From positions 465,334-529,333 of the forward strand of contig RDEW01000032.1 of NCBI GenBank assembly GCA_011109175.1: DNA of 64,000 nucleotides, given 5' to 3'. Position numbers and translations under genes: made by a program. Origin of the DNA: Dicyema japonicum. Its lineage: Eukaryota; Dicyemida; Rhombozoa; Dicyemidae. Every line of letters begins with the position of its first letter. Within the stretch, counting starts at the first letter, position 1. Positions 44,150-56,200 of the stretch are shown one piece after another. Below the pieces are notes generated by a model, which saw only the letters and a list, made by a program, of their open reading frames with translations, did not search any database and was not told where the DNA came from.

Positions 44150-44340
44150 TTTCAATCTCACGGCTTCTCTGCAGAGGAATCCGAATGGGGAGGGGAACTT
44201 CCTAACCAATCGACTTTGTTTGCCTTTGAAAAGGACAGACTAAGCGGGTAATCTTCCTCCATATAGACCCGAAGGAATCCGGTTCCGCGACTACGGTCGC
44301 AAACTAAAAAGGGAATATCGCAGTGATTGATATTATTATT
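44150..44340 (+). repeat. Dispersed repeat C, copy 2
   Basis: Matches 33179-33330 (GAGGAATCCGAATGGGGAGG, CCAATCGACTT, GAAAAGGACAGAC, GCGACTACGG) and ends with a (ATT)n run at about 44330, consistent with a LINE or SINE 3' tail. Confidence 0.5.
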
Positions 44341-44949
44341 ATTTTGTTAACAATGTCATTTATAATAAATTTGTAAATTTAAATTTGAAATTTGTTATAG
44401 TGGGTCTTAGATTTCACGTGAAACTTTGTTCAACAATTTTAAATTGATTACAGGTGAGATTAAGCGTTAAGTTTTAGACCGAAATATACATGGGACATCA
44501 AACAAGTCAGAGATATCAGTGAGGTCATATTCAGAATCTGAAATGATGATTATTTTACGATCCCTACATCGACGCATTGTAAATTAAACTGTCGACTCCG
44601 ATGTGTGATAGGTAATTGGCTTTCTGATTATCATTCTGCGAATAGATCTCCGCTTTTGAGAGTCAGGACTATACAGAAGACGAACCAATTCTGAATAACC
44701 AAGTAATAACGTTTAATATGATATTGAGAGGTAACTCTTAATTTTATTTATTTCTGATCCACTGAGAATAGAGTGAACATTTTGATTGAAAAACCAGGAC
44801 CCTTTACTTTACAAATGTTGTGGGGATAGCAAATGATTCAGTAAGTGGTTCCCATATATTACTGCTTGCATGATGTTTTCCTGGAACAAAGATTAGGGAG
44901 GAAATGTCGATCATGTAATCAGGGGGAATCGAACCAAAGATTATTGTTA

Positions 44950-46210
44950 GTGGTGACGTTAACCAATTTGTGGAAAGACATAATAGTGAGAATATGAGAG
45001 AATTAAATTGCTTGCTATAGCACGTTGTGGTCTAAGATGTGAGCAGCAAACTTTCTGGATATATTGAGGGATGCATTGGGAACCCAAAGAAGGTGTCAAC
45101 GGGAAATAGAACAAGCAATACTTAACCAGTTGATCGACCATCAGAACAGGAATAATATGGCCATGTGTGGATAGACGTGAATAAATCTTTTGAATCAGTG
45201 GATAATTGCTTACTGTATCGGGTACTCGATGACCCTATAGGATTGAAAAAGCAACGTTTTGAAAAACCAAATGTCCAAGTTAATATTTAATGGAGTTAAA
45301 AGAGGATAAACAGTCTGGCAAATACATATTGAACTCGGGTAATGTGTCCAAAACCATAAATGAATAAGTTTTATCCTTACATCGTTACTACATTGAACTC
45401 ATGGATATCTAACCTTCCGAATTTGAACTATTCCACCAAAACAAAAGGAAAGCTCTTGTAAAGGATCCGATTCATTTGAGGCCTAGAAACAAATAAAGAC
45501 TCTTCCTGTTGAGAGACGAAATATTGTTTGAGGAAAGCAGTAATTCTGCGGGTCATAAAAAGAAAGAACGCAAGTCCACAATCATAGAATTCATCCATCG
45601 AAGGTACAAAGAACCTGTTATGCATCTTGACTTTTGAAAGAGATCCAGGAGAAATCTTTAATTAACAAGTACTGTTGTGTCTTATGCAAAAATGAAATTT
45701 ATTCTTCTACTATGTAGTCATTGTAATTCTGCTAGAAAATATGTCCACCTCTTGGCGGCAATGTGTGATCGGCGACTACTGTTGTAGGCATAATGGAGTG
45801 GCTAAATGCATACATCTGCATATGTTTTTTAAATATGGAATTAATAAGACTAGGAAACTCAAGACACACTCCGTGAAGTCTATTGTTGCGAGCGAGTCAG
45901 TGGAGATTAAAGTGGATACAACAGTAGCCAAGGATACGAAGGTAAAGAATAGCAAGCGAGAAATTTTTGTGTTTGATAAAAGGAGCGACAACATCACTCT
46001 GGTCGACATAGGAATCACCTCCCAACACGCATTAAAACAAGTCGAAGAATAGAAAAGCTGCAAAAATCTGACTCAAGCATATATTCAGACAATTGTGATT
46101 AAGTAGACTCTCTAAGCATGAGGGTAGAGCATAATTATGGGTTAGTCACAGCAGAAGGCTTGTGGGAAACTATTATCGACATTGGAATAAGATTATGTTT
46201 TAGATAATAT
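44950..46210 (+). mobile_element. Family G LINE, degenerate RT motif A and nuclease-like tail
   Basis: YGHVWIDVNKSFESVDNCLL near 45160 is RT motif A (A-W-I-D-x-x-K-A-F-D-S-V). Further on GDYCCRHNGVAKCIHLHMFF near 45770 and KYGI match the H-x-x-V-A-x-x-I-H-W-x-L-C-x-KYG segment. REIFVFDKRSDNITLVDIGI near 45957 matches the P-D-I-x-x-x-D-K-x-x-x-x-x-x-x-I-D-I-A nuclease-like block. GLVTAEGLWETIID near 46138 is the end. The rest of the RT between 45230 and 45700 is unreadable. The tail is far better kept than the RT. Confidence 0.55.
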
Positions 46211-46538
46211 TGAATCGTCTATAACTGAAGAGAATGTGTACAAATTTTTAATTAGCGTAGAATTAAAAGCACAGCGGCAGAAATTTACAGTAATTGAGTG
46301 CTCAGTAAAAACTACCCTTATAAGAACTTCATCAATTATTGTACTGTTTAAAGTTACCCGTAATGAAGTAGTCCAACCACATTCATTTGAACCTCACTTG
46401 ATTTACCCTAACACCGATGAGGATGACTGCATCTCCAAAAAGACGATTAATGCAAATAAGAGACAAAACTTTGATAAATGTTATATTGATGCTTATTTTA
46501 GGTTATTGCATTTTAGTTTCCTCAAGACCAAGACATAG
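46189..46538 (+). CDS. Unidentified ORF, possibly one exon
   Basis: A 117-codon open frame (no ATG at its start): DYVLDNIESSITEENVYKFL, then VELKAQRQKFTVIECSVKTT, then YPNTDEDDCISKKTINANKR, stop at 46536-46538. Composition is coding-like. Just downstream another frame reads FPQDQDIEELFQDLLPKFPH (46521-46640), and a TTTTAG acceptor-like site sits between them, but no GT-AG interval joins the two in phase. No family recognised. It follows the family G remnant directly, so it could also belong to a transposon. Confidence 0.3.
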
Positions 46539-46649
46539 AAGAGTTGTTTCAGGATCTTCTTCCTAAATTTCCACATGGAAAAATGATTAAACAAACAAAT
46601 GCAGTTTTGCCACAATCAAAACATTTACCGTACATATAAACTCGATAAA

Positions 46650-47715
46650 ATAAGCACATCAAACTGGAGAACAGGTCAAATAACTTGGACTTTCTGATAA
46701 GAGTCTTGAAAATTATTCCACGTCTTCCTAAAACGGTTCATTCACCTGGTGATGCCTTCTGGGTGGAGGTTCTTGTGTGTTTGTTCCGGTCATTAATAAG
46801 TCGTCAATGTTGTCTGATATTAGAGATCCTCTTTGGTCCAGTTGTTGGTTTTTATACAAGAGGACTCTGCGTTAATGTGCCAAAAATTAAAACATTTTCT
46901 ATTTTGGTAAAGTGGCAGAGTTTGTCAATGTTACAAATTAGACTTTTTATTCTGGTAAAGTAGCCGAGTAGCTACGCTACCATGATGACACAGGAGAGAT
47001 GTAAATTTTGACTATTGCTATTCGGATGAAGGAGAGGTTGATCTTCACTGTGATCTGTTAGAGTTGAACTTCCGTGTGTAAAATAATCGATATCCTGTTT
47101 GATAAATCCACTACATTGATCAGATTCCTGATGAGGTTAAAAGGGCCTGATGATTCCAATACATCCATTGGAGCATACAATATGGAGGGATATTAAAATA
47201 ATTCATTAGTTGGTTTTATAACCTTTTTAGTTCATTTGAGGGTAATAAAATACATGATGGGGTTGAAGAGCTGATTCTCGGAACTTTAACGTTTTTCTAA
47301 TACTTTTTTAAGTTCGTCATACTGGGGTAGGGCAAGTCTTTTTGATGCTAACTTACATGTTTGAGTGCTAGAATTGCTGATTTATGAATTTAAATAAGCG
47401 ACTGCATTCATGAAATATTTTAATGATTTCAAAATTTAGACTTATAAACAGTTCACTTGATGTAGACTCATACTCAAATTCTCTCATCCTTTTAATGAGA
47501 AATAAAAGACAAATTACTGTCATTAATTAAGATTTAATGGATCACGGTCAACTGAGATTTATTTAATGAGCCTGGATATACCAGAAAGATGTTGAGTTAA
47601 TTAAAGTCTAATTAAGGTGTATTGCGCTCTCAATTATGAGATCAACCAGTGATTGCTAACTATTAATTTTTGTCTTTAATTGGCTTAATAAAAAATTAAG
47701 GTATTTCGAACACCT
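46650..47715. other. No supported gene
   Basis: An ORF at 46685-46963 has no motif and includes a short local duplication (TTGGTAAAGTGGC / CTGGTAAAGTAGC). Nothing else was recognised. Confidence 0.35.
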
Positions 47716-47734
47716 GTCAGAATGAGTCGTATCT

Positions 47735-47905
47735 TCTCCAAGCATTATGTCCATCCATATATGCCATTGTGGGAACCCCTCCAGTGGAGTAAAGAAGAGA
47801 GGGATCTTTTTTGAATGTGTGCCTAACACTTGGCATCTCGCTAGTCATGTGGATCTCATAACGCCTTTTAAAGAGCAGAAAGAAATCCTTCGAACTAGTT
47901 ATGCA
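47735..47905 (+). repeat. Dispersed repeat E, copy 6
   Basis: GTGGGAACCCCTCCAGTGGA, GAGAGGGATCTTTT and CATGTGGATCTCATAACGCC occur in repeat E order on the plus strand. Confidence 0.45.
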
Positions 47906-48175
47906 GCGATGTGGTTGGTCGAACTCACAGGTTATCGCGAAAGACAGCTTTAAACTGAGTAATATGCAATCTTTTGGCAAATCCAAAACGTATTCTATTA
48001 AACATATGAGGATCTATAACACAACAACAGCCGACAAGGAGTAGTATGCTTCCATTATTAAACCTCAGCTTAGGCAGAACTCACTTTATCTAAGATGTAA
48101 AAATACTCGTGCATTAAAGTACCCCCTAAGCAGTTATAGTGCCACTTTTCACTCTAAATCATCGTGAGACTGGGG

Positions 48176-48411
48176 TTCCAAGGACAAAAAAGGAGACCTT
48201 GACATCGGTCTCTTTTTTTCAGAGAAAAACAAAATTTTTAATTTTGTCTAAAAACGTAATTGATGTTGTAAGGGACAAAAAAGGGCGACCTTGACATTGG
48301 TTCCCCTTTTTGGAGGAAAAATGAAAATGGAAAACCTTGACATCGCCCCCTCCCTTTTTTCTGAAGAAAATTAAAATTTAATTTTGTCTAAAAATGTGAT
48401 TGGCGTTATCA
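48176..48411. repeat. Tandem repeat with GACCTTGACAT core
   Basis: The core (G)ACCTTGACATC/TGG appears at 48197, 48287 and 48334, each near GGGACAAAAAAGG or a pyrimidine run. AATTTTGTCTAAAAA occurs at 48240 and 48380. Units are unequal (about 90 and 47 nt), as in a decayed minisatellite. Confidence 0.6.
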
Positions 48412-48502
48412 CTTCCAAATTTAACGGAATTAACACTGTTCTTGAACTAGCAAGCCTTTAGTATCGATTGTATCTTAAAATCTCATAAAACTAGTACCCA
48501 TG

Positions 48503-48747
48503 CTAGATGGAACTTGCTTATTTGCTTTGGGAATGTGGTAGATCTTAATACCAGTGACATTAGTAAACAGCTACTCAAATGGTATATGATTGTTTTTTTT
48601 ATCGATTCCTTTTTGATTTCTTTTGTAATGGTCAGTTTAATTTTCTATAAGTTAGAACTATGTATAATTAGATCCAAGATATTACATGGATATTTGAAAG
48701 TGATCAAGGACAGTCTGTTTCAAATGCATTTATTCGCTTCAACCTGA
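48503..48747 (+). CDS. Unidentified ORF with one hydrophobic helix
   Basis: 77-80 codons: LNTSDISKQLLKWYMIVFFI leads into FLISFVMVSLIFYKLELCII and then a basic region (RSKILHGYLKVIKDSL). A single membrane helix with positive flank is plausible. No signal peptide, splice partner or family match, so it could be chance in AT-rich sequence. Confidence 0.2.
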
Positions 48748-49424
48748 AAGAAAGAACTTGCTGAAGTAACTAACATATGCAAATGATCTCATCTACCAAA
48801 ACTCATGGCCATAAAAACGGTGGAGATAAGTGATCCATTTAACTTTTGTTCCTTTGTACTTTTAAAAAAATCATGCCAGGAAAACATGTAGTCACATGAC
48901 ATGTTATAGGTTGGTCTGGGTTACGATCAGTCAAGTGTAAAAAATTTTATTTGAGAGGTCTAACGACAGCTCATCCTCTTTTCTGTTAAAGAAATATTAT
49001 GAGCTCCCAGCAAGAATCCTTCATTCTTTTTTCATTTCAGCATTACGTACGTAAAAGATGGAAAGCAAAGTCCATGGCACACAGTGGTAGCGAGATATCT
49101 CGTTATTCATGACATAACAAACTGGTCTTGAATGGGTTCCATTAGCTTTCTGAAACTGGTTTGTTTAATAGTTATTGATAGAAATCACATGTAGGTCTAG
49201 CATGATGCAAACCAAGGAAGATGAAGCCCTCTCTACAGGGTCCCAAACTTTCATTCAGTTTGTTTGAGAAACACTCTTTTACTTTATTAGATACCACCTG
49301 TAAACCTTGTGAAATTCCATTGGACATCTTTGAAAGAGATCTTCAAGTCGTCTAGAAAGTAGAAAAAGCACATCGATGAAGCTAATTGCCTGAATTTGTT
49401 CAAATAGTCTTATAAATCACTATG

Positions 49425-49660
49425 ATGACCGCAGCGGAGGTACGACATATAGACACTAACTCCCCACGTAGGGAAATTTCTCTCCACAACAAATTCGTTA
49501 ATTTTTCCGATGCTTTTTTTCCATTCTTTACAAATAAGGGAACCTCTCCAATGGAGTGGGGGAGAGAAAATGATCTCTTTACATGCCATTCCAGCCGACT
49601 TGGTGCGGCGTTGCCTCCCGTGATCGCTGTAGAGACCAACAGGATAAACCATCGCATTTT
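49425..49660 (+). repeat. Dispersed repeat E, copy 7
   Basis: AAGGGAACCTCTCCAATGGA, GTGGGGGAGAGAAAATGATC and TCTTTACATGCCATTCC define the best-kept centre of repeat E. The 110-codon ORF through it is not conserved in frame in other copies. Confidence 0.5.
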
Positions 49661-49789
49661 TGAGTCATGTGGATTTGATGAGGAAATGCATCAGAGTTTC
49701 TTGATGAAAATTAGGGATTTGCTGATTATCCATATCGGTCGAGGAGTCCTCTAATTATTTTTCTAAGCTCCCTTTTGTTTCGCTGGAAA

Positions 49790-50190
49790 GTGCATTTACG
49801 GGACTCCTGATTGTGTTGGTGAGGGACAGAGAATCGACATATAAACCAACGGTTTCTCCTCCTTGAACGAAAAAATTGTTACTCCGTCCAGTCGCTTTCA
49901 ATCTCCCATATCCAGGCCAGCGGACTCCAGTTTGGAAGGGTGTCCGTCAGAGTCTATTGTGCGTTTCACGACATCATTCAAGTTAGTGTGCCGCTGGAAT
50001 CTACACACACTTCTTCTGCAAGAGATGTCCGTAACTATCAGCAATCCCCCCGCATCGGAAATGTGAGCCTGGCATATTCAAAACCCTAGAAGGATAGAGA
50101 TCCGACGGGACTGTCTCATCGTTCAGATGCGTACTAATGCTTCCAATCGAAAAGGCGTCAATCTTTTCGTTGGATGTTGTGTTTCAAGAA
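49790..50190 (-). mobile_element. Family H retroelement, C-terminal domain (copy 5)
   Basis: Minus strand reads IGSISTHLNDETV (50140), SHFRCGGIADSYGHL (50070), LNDVVKRTIDSDG (49985), KLESAGLDMGD (49940) and frame-shifted RLDGVTIFSF (49900). It is the same series as copy 1 (HHFRCGGIVD ... AAMNNIIM ... LEPVGLG ... RPDGLTIFL), here with the segment before the Cys block also visible. Several single-base breaks. Confidence 0.6.
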
Positions 50191-50698
50191 AACAAACCTT
50201 CTCTTGAAAGAGCAAGGATAAGATGTTAAAACCCCAAAAGATGAAATGACCTTGGAAAATGCGAAAAGGTGAGCAAAGAAAACGGTCGAACAACTGTGAT
50301 GCATGCTCTCGTGGATCTACATGTACCGAGTCAGAATGACCAAGAAAACCTTCGTTGTCATTACTGACTGGCATTGACAATCTTGCATCTTTCTGGATAG
50401 ATTCTACCAACTCAACATTTTCCTGCCAAAAATGTCTAATTGAGCTGATCTCGAACATGTCCCGAATTTCTGTCGCGAATTGTTTATCAACGTGTATTGA
50501 GACGGCTGGATGTTTTGTTCGCCCATGTACACTTAACATTTCTTCTAAGTCACACACATCCGCCGTAAAAAAGACATCAGTAAGTTTTTTTCTGAGGTCA
50601 TAAGAGTTTACTCGAATGAATATTAATACGATAAAAAAGTATATGGGATAATCATCCAAGCACTGAGTCGAATATGGGATGTCATACACTGCAATCAC
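50123..50698 (-). CDS. Unidentified 191-codon ORF
   Basis: A long minus-strand frame with normal composition: a hydrophobic start YPIYFFIVLIFIRVN, then LRKKLTDVFFTADVCDLEEM, HPAVSIHVDKQFATEIRDMF and HFWQENVELVESIQKDARLS. Its 3' end overlaps the family H remnant (49790-50190) in another frame, so the last 30 codons are probably not native. GT-AG intervals of 30-48 nt exist within it but are multiples of three, so splicing is undecided. No family recognised, no ATG at the start. It could be the upstream part of the same retroelement. Confidence 0.3.
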   Translation of the reverse strand: MIAVYDIPYSTQCLDDYPIYFFIVLIFIRVNSYDLRKKLTDVFFTADVCDLEEMLSVHGRTKHPAVSIHVDKQFATEIRDMFEISSIRHFWQENVELVESIQKDARLSMPVSNDNEGFLGHSDSVHVDPREHASQLFDRFLCSPFRIFQGHFIFWGFNILSLLFQEKVCFLETQHPTKRLTPFRLEALVRI

Positions 50699-50719
50699 TA
50701 TCAGTAGGTGGAATCCGTT

Positions 50720-51800
50720 CGGCTATGTGGATTCTTTCTGATCAGAACCGTATCCTAGAACCATCAGAAGACCATTCAAGACTTACTCTCAAATGACCAT
50801 CAGATTCCAAACTTCCCTAGGACAAACATCTAGTTTACTTCTATCTGAATAACACGTAACGAGGATACCTTCCCTTTCTCCCATCAGCAGTGGATGACTC
50901 AATAGACTTCGCAACGGATATCTCAAGGACCTAATTTCTCATAACACAGTCAGTTTTCACACCTGGTTTGTCTCACAATCACTAATGAAAAGATACTCTG
51001 GGAAACAAACATAAAAAATCCACAACATCACGTTCTCTGCTTAACTACTGATTTTCGAAAAAAAAGGAGGAGTCAGACCTATTGTGGCGAGTTTGGAACC
51101 AGGCAGAATCTACTATAAAATCTTATGTTCGAGAGACTACTGAAAATATGAATCAGTACCGACGTGCCTATCTGATTGCTGGGAGATCTGAAAAGGAGGT
51201 GAATGAAATGATGTTGGTTTTGTTGAGGATTTCTCTTACTTTCTTCTGTTCCTAAATTTCCTATGTGAAGGGTTCCTACAAATGTAAAGACTTTTTCTTC
51301 TCTCTTCATGTTCCAGAATATACTTTTGTGACACATGAAAGACTCTGATTTTGCGACAATGGGAACTGACTACATTTAATTGGTTAACTATTTTCTTCTC
51401 TGCTTCCAGGGTTAACAATTGCATCATCGTCTCCGGGCTACAAACTTAGTTCTCACTAACAAACAACTAGATCCACAGTGAGGCTTACATCATCTATACA
51501 GCATTGCAAGCGTTGAAAATTCTTTCCCACACATCTGATTTTCACATCAGCAAAAAGAACAGCAATGAACCACCTGTAAAAATATTCTTTACCAGTAAGC
51601 GTGACCACGTGGCTACTTAGGTGTCGTTTTTTTGAAAACTCAACACCACAGTCCATAAATGGCATTTAAAGGCTCTTCCTGTATGAAATTGAAGCACGTG
51701 TCTCCATAGCCCATGTTTACTGATAAATTATATATTACATTATTCCAGGAATAAATAAATCAAGCATACAGAATCATGACAAGTTTAATTAACTAAATAA
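50720..51800. other. No gene seen
   Basis: Short ORFs on both strands without motifs. Nothing could be supported. Confidence 0.35.
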
Positions 51801-51808
51801 AAGACCAT

Positions 51809-52045
51809 TTGTTTGTCCCTTTCGATGTGGAGATGTCAAGTATCCCTGTTCATAAGCGGACGACCTGGTTCGTCGAATCAGTTCAATGTTCCAAAAGATC
51901 ATCAATGGGATACAAGATACCTCGAGAGCGCATCTCGATAGCATTCGTCAGAGGAAACAGACCGGATATTATCTTAATAAATTCTCGAATATTTAAAAAA
52001 TGGAATTTAATTCCAGAAATTTATGTCAAAATGATTCATATTTAA
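51809..52045 (+). mobile_element. Possible family H retroelement terminal block
   Basis: The frame includes IPRERISIAFVRGNRPDII, which resembles the QRISIAVVRGN-x-x-SI terminal block of family H. The ETSG block upstream is not recognisable. Identification is weak and the ORF (78 codons) could be something else. Confidence 0.3.
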
Positions 52046-52138
52046 TAGTGAAATATCTCGAAACGAGACACAACAATATATTTTTTACTACAAAAGTGAA
52101 AAAAACTTATTTTTATTTTTAACAGATAAATATTATTA

Positions 52139-52388
52139 TTAATAATAAATAAATAAAATAAATAAATTAAAATTATTCCAAAGACCAAGGGTAACCAAAC
52201 TAACTAAATCCTTAATTCTGACTCGTTCCAGCCTTCCAGAACTTGTCTCTGGAAATGATATTCTTGACTCGGGGAAGGGAATAGTTGGATCCACTTGATG
52301 CCGGCCAGGCATTAGGAGTCTCTCAGTAGGCGGATCCAATGCGTCATCGGAGGGAAGGAAAATAGCCACACAGCACCACATAGAGCCA
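52139..52388 (-). repeat. LINE 3'-end fragment, repeat family B copy 2
   Basis: Reverse-complement match to 9706-9945. The minus strand ends CTTTGGAATAATTTTAATTT with an A/T-rich (TTTA)n tail, indicating the 3' terminus of a non-LTR element. Confidence 0.55.
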
Positions 52389-52539
52389 TGCGGCCATTAA
52401 ATAAATAATGCACCTTTCTTATGTCATAGTCGTGGCAAAACATGTGAAATCCTAGAAACTAACATGGGTTCCGAGCAAACCATTCAACTTCCACACACTT
52501 TACGACCCTCTCCAAATTTATTTCAAAAGAATCCGACAC

Positions 52540-53260
52540 GCCGAAGGCATATTAAGCAATGTTCGTGTTTTTTCTGTACATTAACAAATCATTTGATTCA
52601 CTCTCAAAAAAGTCTATTACGAAAAAGATATTTGAAACGAATATCCACCTTAAACTGAAAAGCACCCTATCTCAACAGTGTTCAATTTTTATATTCACGA
52701 CATACCACAACCTAAGACAAAAAGTGTCTCCTCCTTTCATTTGGACAACATAGTCGTTGCTGCAAGGGACAAGGACTACGAAGTCATCGCTCAAATGGTT
52801 CGGCGAATGCTCAATTCCTTAACCCAATAGTCGGAAGGACTACGTTTATTGGTGTCTCCTACAAAATCACTGTGATCATATTTACATCTCGCAGACTCAT
52901 TTTACTCGATTATACAACATTATGCTAAACATGCTGAGAATCTGGTGATAGCAGCATTAACGATAATGTAAATCGTGAAGATTATCTCTAAACCCATCGG
53001 AGGAAACGCTGGACCCCTTTCCGTTGTCAATCGGCTATTTGTACAACCGGCATTGACTCTCGCAAGTGAATCCTGGTCAATTGCCATATCCAGTTCCTCT
53101 CTACTGAAACTGTCTGCAATTCAAGAACTGCCAAAAGAGTAATTGGCGAAACTTTCTGTCCGCCTTTTTGGAAGCAGTTCTGATTGGACGACAACAGAAA
53201 ATAATGAGGGCAGCTACTATGTCTAACAGCCCCCACATTATGAAGCCATGAACAAATACC
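52540..53260 (+). mobile_element. Jockey/CR1-type RT fragment
   Basis: VFFLYINKSFDSLSKKSI near 52563 is RT motif A (F-L-D-x-x-K-A-F-D-S-L, Asp replaced). RQKVSPPF near 52715 is a remnant of motif B. NIVVAARDKDYEVIAQMV near 52747 with MLNSLTQ, LRLLVSPTKS is the Y-A-D-D-I-V-V region with its thumb. VQPALTLASESWSIAISSSS near 53040 with LLKLSAIQEL is the post-RT segment. Stops and shifts throughout make it inactive. Confidence 0.55.
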
Positions 53261-56200
53261 TTAAAAACCATGCTAGATACGAGATAACTAAATGTCCTTT
53301 CTGGAGAGTTATCCAGGATTATTGTCCACGTCGGATAGGACTTCCACTGTATTTTCCTGGGTAATAGTAAATAGAATAAGATAAACTAACACCAACGTCA
53401 TTTTCTTCCACTTGTTTTGGTAAGCTCCTGTATTCCACTTAAGTTCTCTCGTTCTCTGAGACGCCTCCATATTTGAGTACATAATAAGCTGGATGTTTTT
53501 ATATTTGATAGAGTGATGGAAACGATCACCCTGTCGATGTTGGGATCACTTTGCAACAGACGAAGTAAAAAATTACTTAAATACGACCTCCTGTAAAAAA
53601 GAAGTGAATGGAGTATCCACTATGAAAATTTGTGACTGTATTTGTGAGCAGGTTCTGAAAAACCATCAAAATACGCTTACGGTGGATGATCTTACATGAA
53701 CATATATCTAGAGAATAGTTCTCAAAAGGACTCTTAATAGTATCCGAGCATAACATTAATATAGGAATATGCGATGACCGGATGGTACCCCTTCGAGAAT
53801 TTAAGTGAAAAAATTGAGAAATGAAAACAGTCTATGACGATCGAAACTACTTGCTACCAAGAAGCTGCAATTTTGTTTGAGTCAGGTTTAGTTTTCCCTA
53901 CCTCATTCGACTAGGGAATGGGGTGGTTCTTCTTTTAAGAGGATACGAACTCTATTAATTTATATTCTCATAATAAGAATTTTCTAGAATTTAAATAATA
54001 ATTACCAGTTATGAATCCTAACCGCATGATTTTCCCTTTACAATAGCGAGCGAAACTCGTTCGAATAGCCAGCGGCGTTCACGAAGATCATCCGAACGGC
54101 TGAAATTAGACCCGCCAATTCGATTCAAAAATTCCACTATCGAGGGTCTTATGTTAACAGAAGTCCGACGGTGATGTCGCTCTATGTTAGTTTAAAACTC
54201 AGCTTTATTTAATCAACTAAAAAGATAATATCTAACAATCAGCAACCTTCTTCGTCTACCTATTTGCAAGCCCCCCTAGGCAGGTTCGATTCTGATTGCT
54301 GAAACAGCTCGAGCCCTCTGCCCATATGGCATCTCCGCCTTAACCTCCTATACTCCATTTTAATTATCTCTAGGGTTTGCTTTAAAACAGTGGACTGTAG
54401 GTAGGTCTAGAGTTTCCTATCTACCCCTAACTCTCTTAGATTACTTTTGTGGCAATTTGTTTCATTTCCTTTCCACGTCAATACTATTAGAATAACGAGG
54501 ACCTTGCAACCAAACATCTTCCACATTTCGAAAGCAAGTCATACTTCCTTTTTTCTTTACCTCCATAGTCTGCAAACAGTCTTGGGAACTTCTATGATAA
54601 GGACTTGGCTAGGCTCCTCATCGTGCACCACAATGTCCGATTTATTGTGCCTCATTTTTTTATTAAATTTTTTTTATAAAAGTAACAACTGATTCGAATA
54701 ATCGTTTAGGGTCTCGCACGTTGAAATATTACTTTGTATGTTCTACGTTATGTTGGTCCTCGTTTTTATGTTCCCAATTTAATTACAGGTCGCTGTCGTC
54801 GCAATTAGCTTCGAGTTCGATTCACACATTGTTATTTACCTGATCGAAAAAATTCCTTTCTGCTCTTTGCCAACTTCAATTGTTAGAGGCATCATAGAAT
54901 CCACTTGACCAATGAGACACCCAGTGGATTCGTCTCCTGCTACTCTATTGAAGGGGCTCCTGGATATTGGAAGAGATGCCTGAAAGGATTTCGACCTCGC
55001 TTGCCTTGTCTTCTAGGAATCACATAGTAAAAATGTCAAGAACATTTAAATTCCTTAGATTAATTAGCATGGCAGTTCCTACTTCTTAAAGTGTGGGTTC
55101 TTCAGCTGAGGAAATATTGGTTACTCCTCGACGACAATGTTGAATACTGTATATTCCTAAGAACAATTAATTTTAGTCCATTGGTCAGGGACTGTTTCTA
55201 TTACAATCACGTTCACGAGAGTTATAATACTTATTTCACCGACCAAGTCCAAGATTACCATTATGATAATTCTTACGGCTAAGTGAGTCCGCTATGGTAG
55301 GGCATGTGATTAAAATGGAAGAGGGCTGACCTATTTTCCACCACACTTTAAATATGGAAGCCTGTAATGGACTATTGGTGGATGAATTTGATCAGCATAA
55401 GCAGACGTTCTCCCTTTGGTTTTTTCCATGGATTAATTAGTTATGAATGTTTGTGCTGATCTTAACAAATTTTGTAAGTCTTGGTTAATAGATTGTGCAG
55501 TGAAAGGCACAATGTCTGTCTCTTTCATGCTCTTGACCGTTAGCTAGATATCTGATAAGTATAGGTAATGTTCGGATTTAAATCTTTTCAGTGTTTTTAT
55601 GTCATTTCCTAATGCACCCGGCAAAATTACCCCTGACCTTCAACGAAAGTGACCAACTTGGAAAACATAATAGCCTTGCATGACTATACCTACTGGGGAG
55701 GACAAGTCAATTCTCAAGATATCTCCGAAAAGTCTCAATTTCCAGATTTAATTGTTTTCGACCGAATTCTCTTCCAACTACTCGCTCCTGAGGGTGGGAC
55801 CTTGTTAGCCTTTTTTATTTTCACGTGGAAGATCTCTCGTTTGGGGGCGTCAATTGTATCAAATCGTTTACCGTCTCACATTTTGTATTTTCTGGCTATT
55901 CCGACTACCCAAATGATGATATTACCTTAACGGAGAAAAATTAAGAAATATTAAGCCTTCAGAGATCGTTTTCTGTTTTCCTCCAACAACCTTCGAAACT
56001 TCTAGAACGAAATCATCGATGAAATTGGGGATGCAATGGCTGCGACACTTAGTATACACAGATTTGTTCTTTAAATATCATTTGACACTATTTTACGAAA
56101 ATAAAATTCGACCTCTTCTAACTTAAGGAGTTGCCCCTAAAGTAACTCAAGGACACACATCCAGTAGTCTACTTGCGTTCCCGCCTTCTTTCGGAGTTGT

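Noticed and set aside
54281-54290. tRNA gene suggested by GGTTCGATTC
   Set aside because: No acceptor, D or anticodon arms pair around it. A similar B-box-like word near 970 also lacks a fold.
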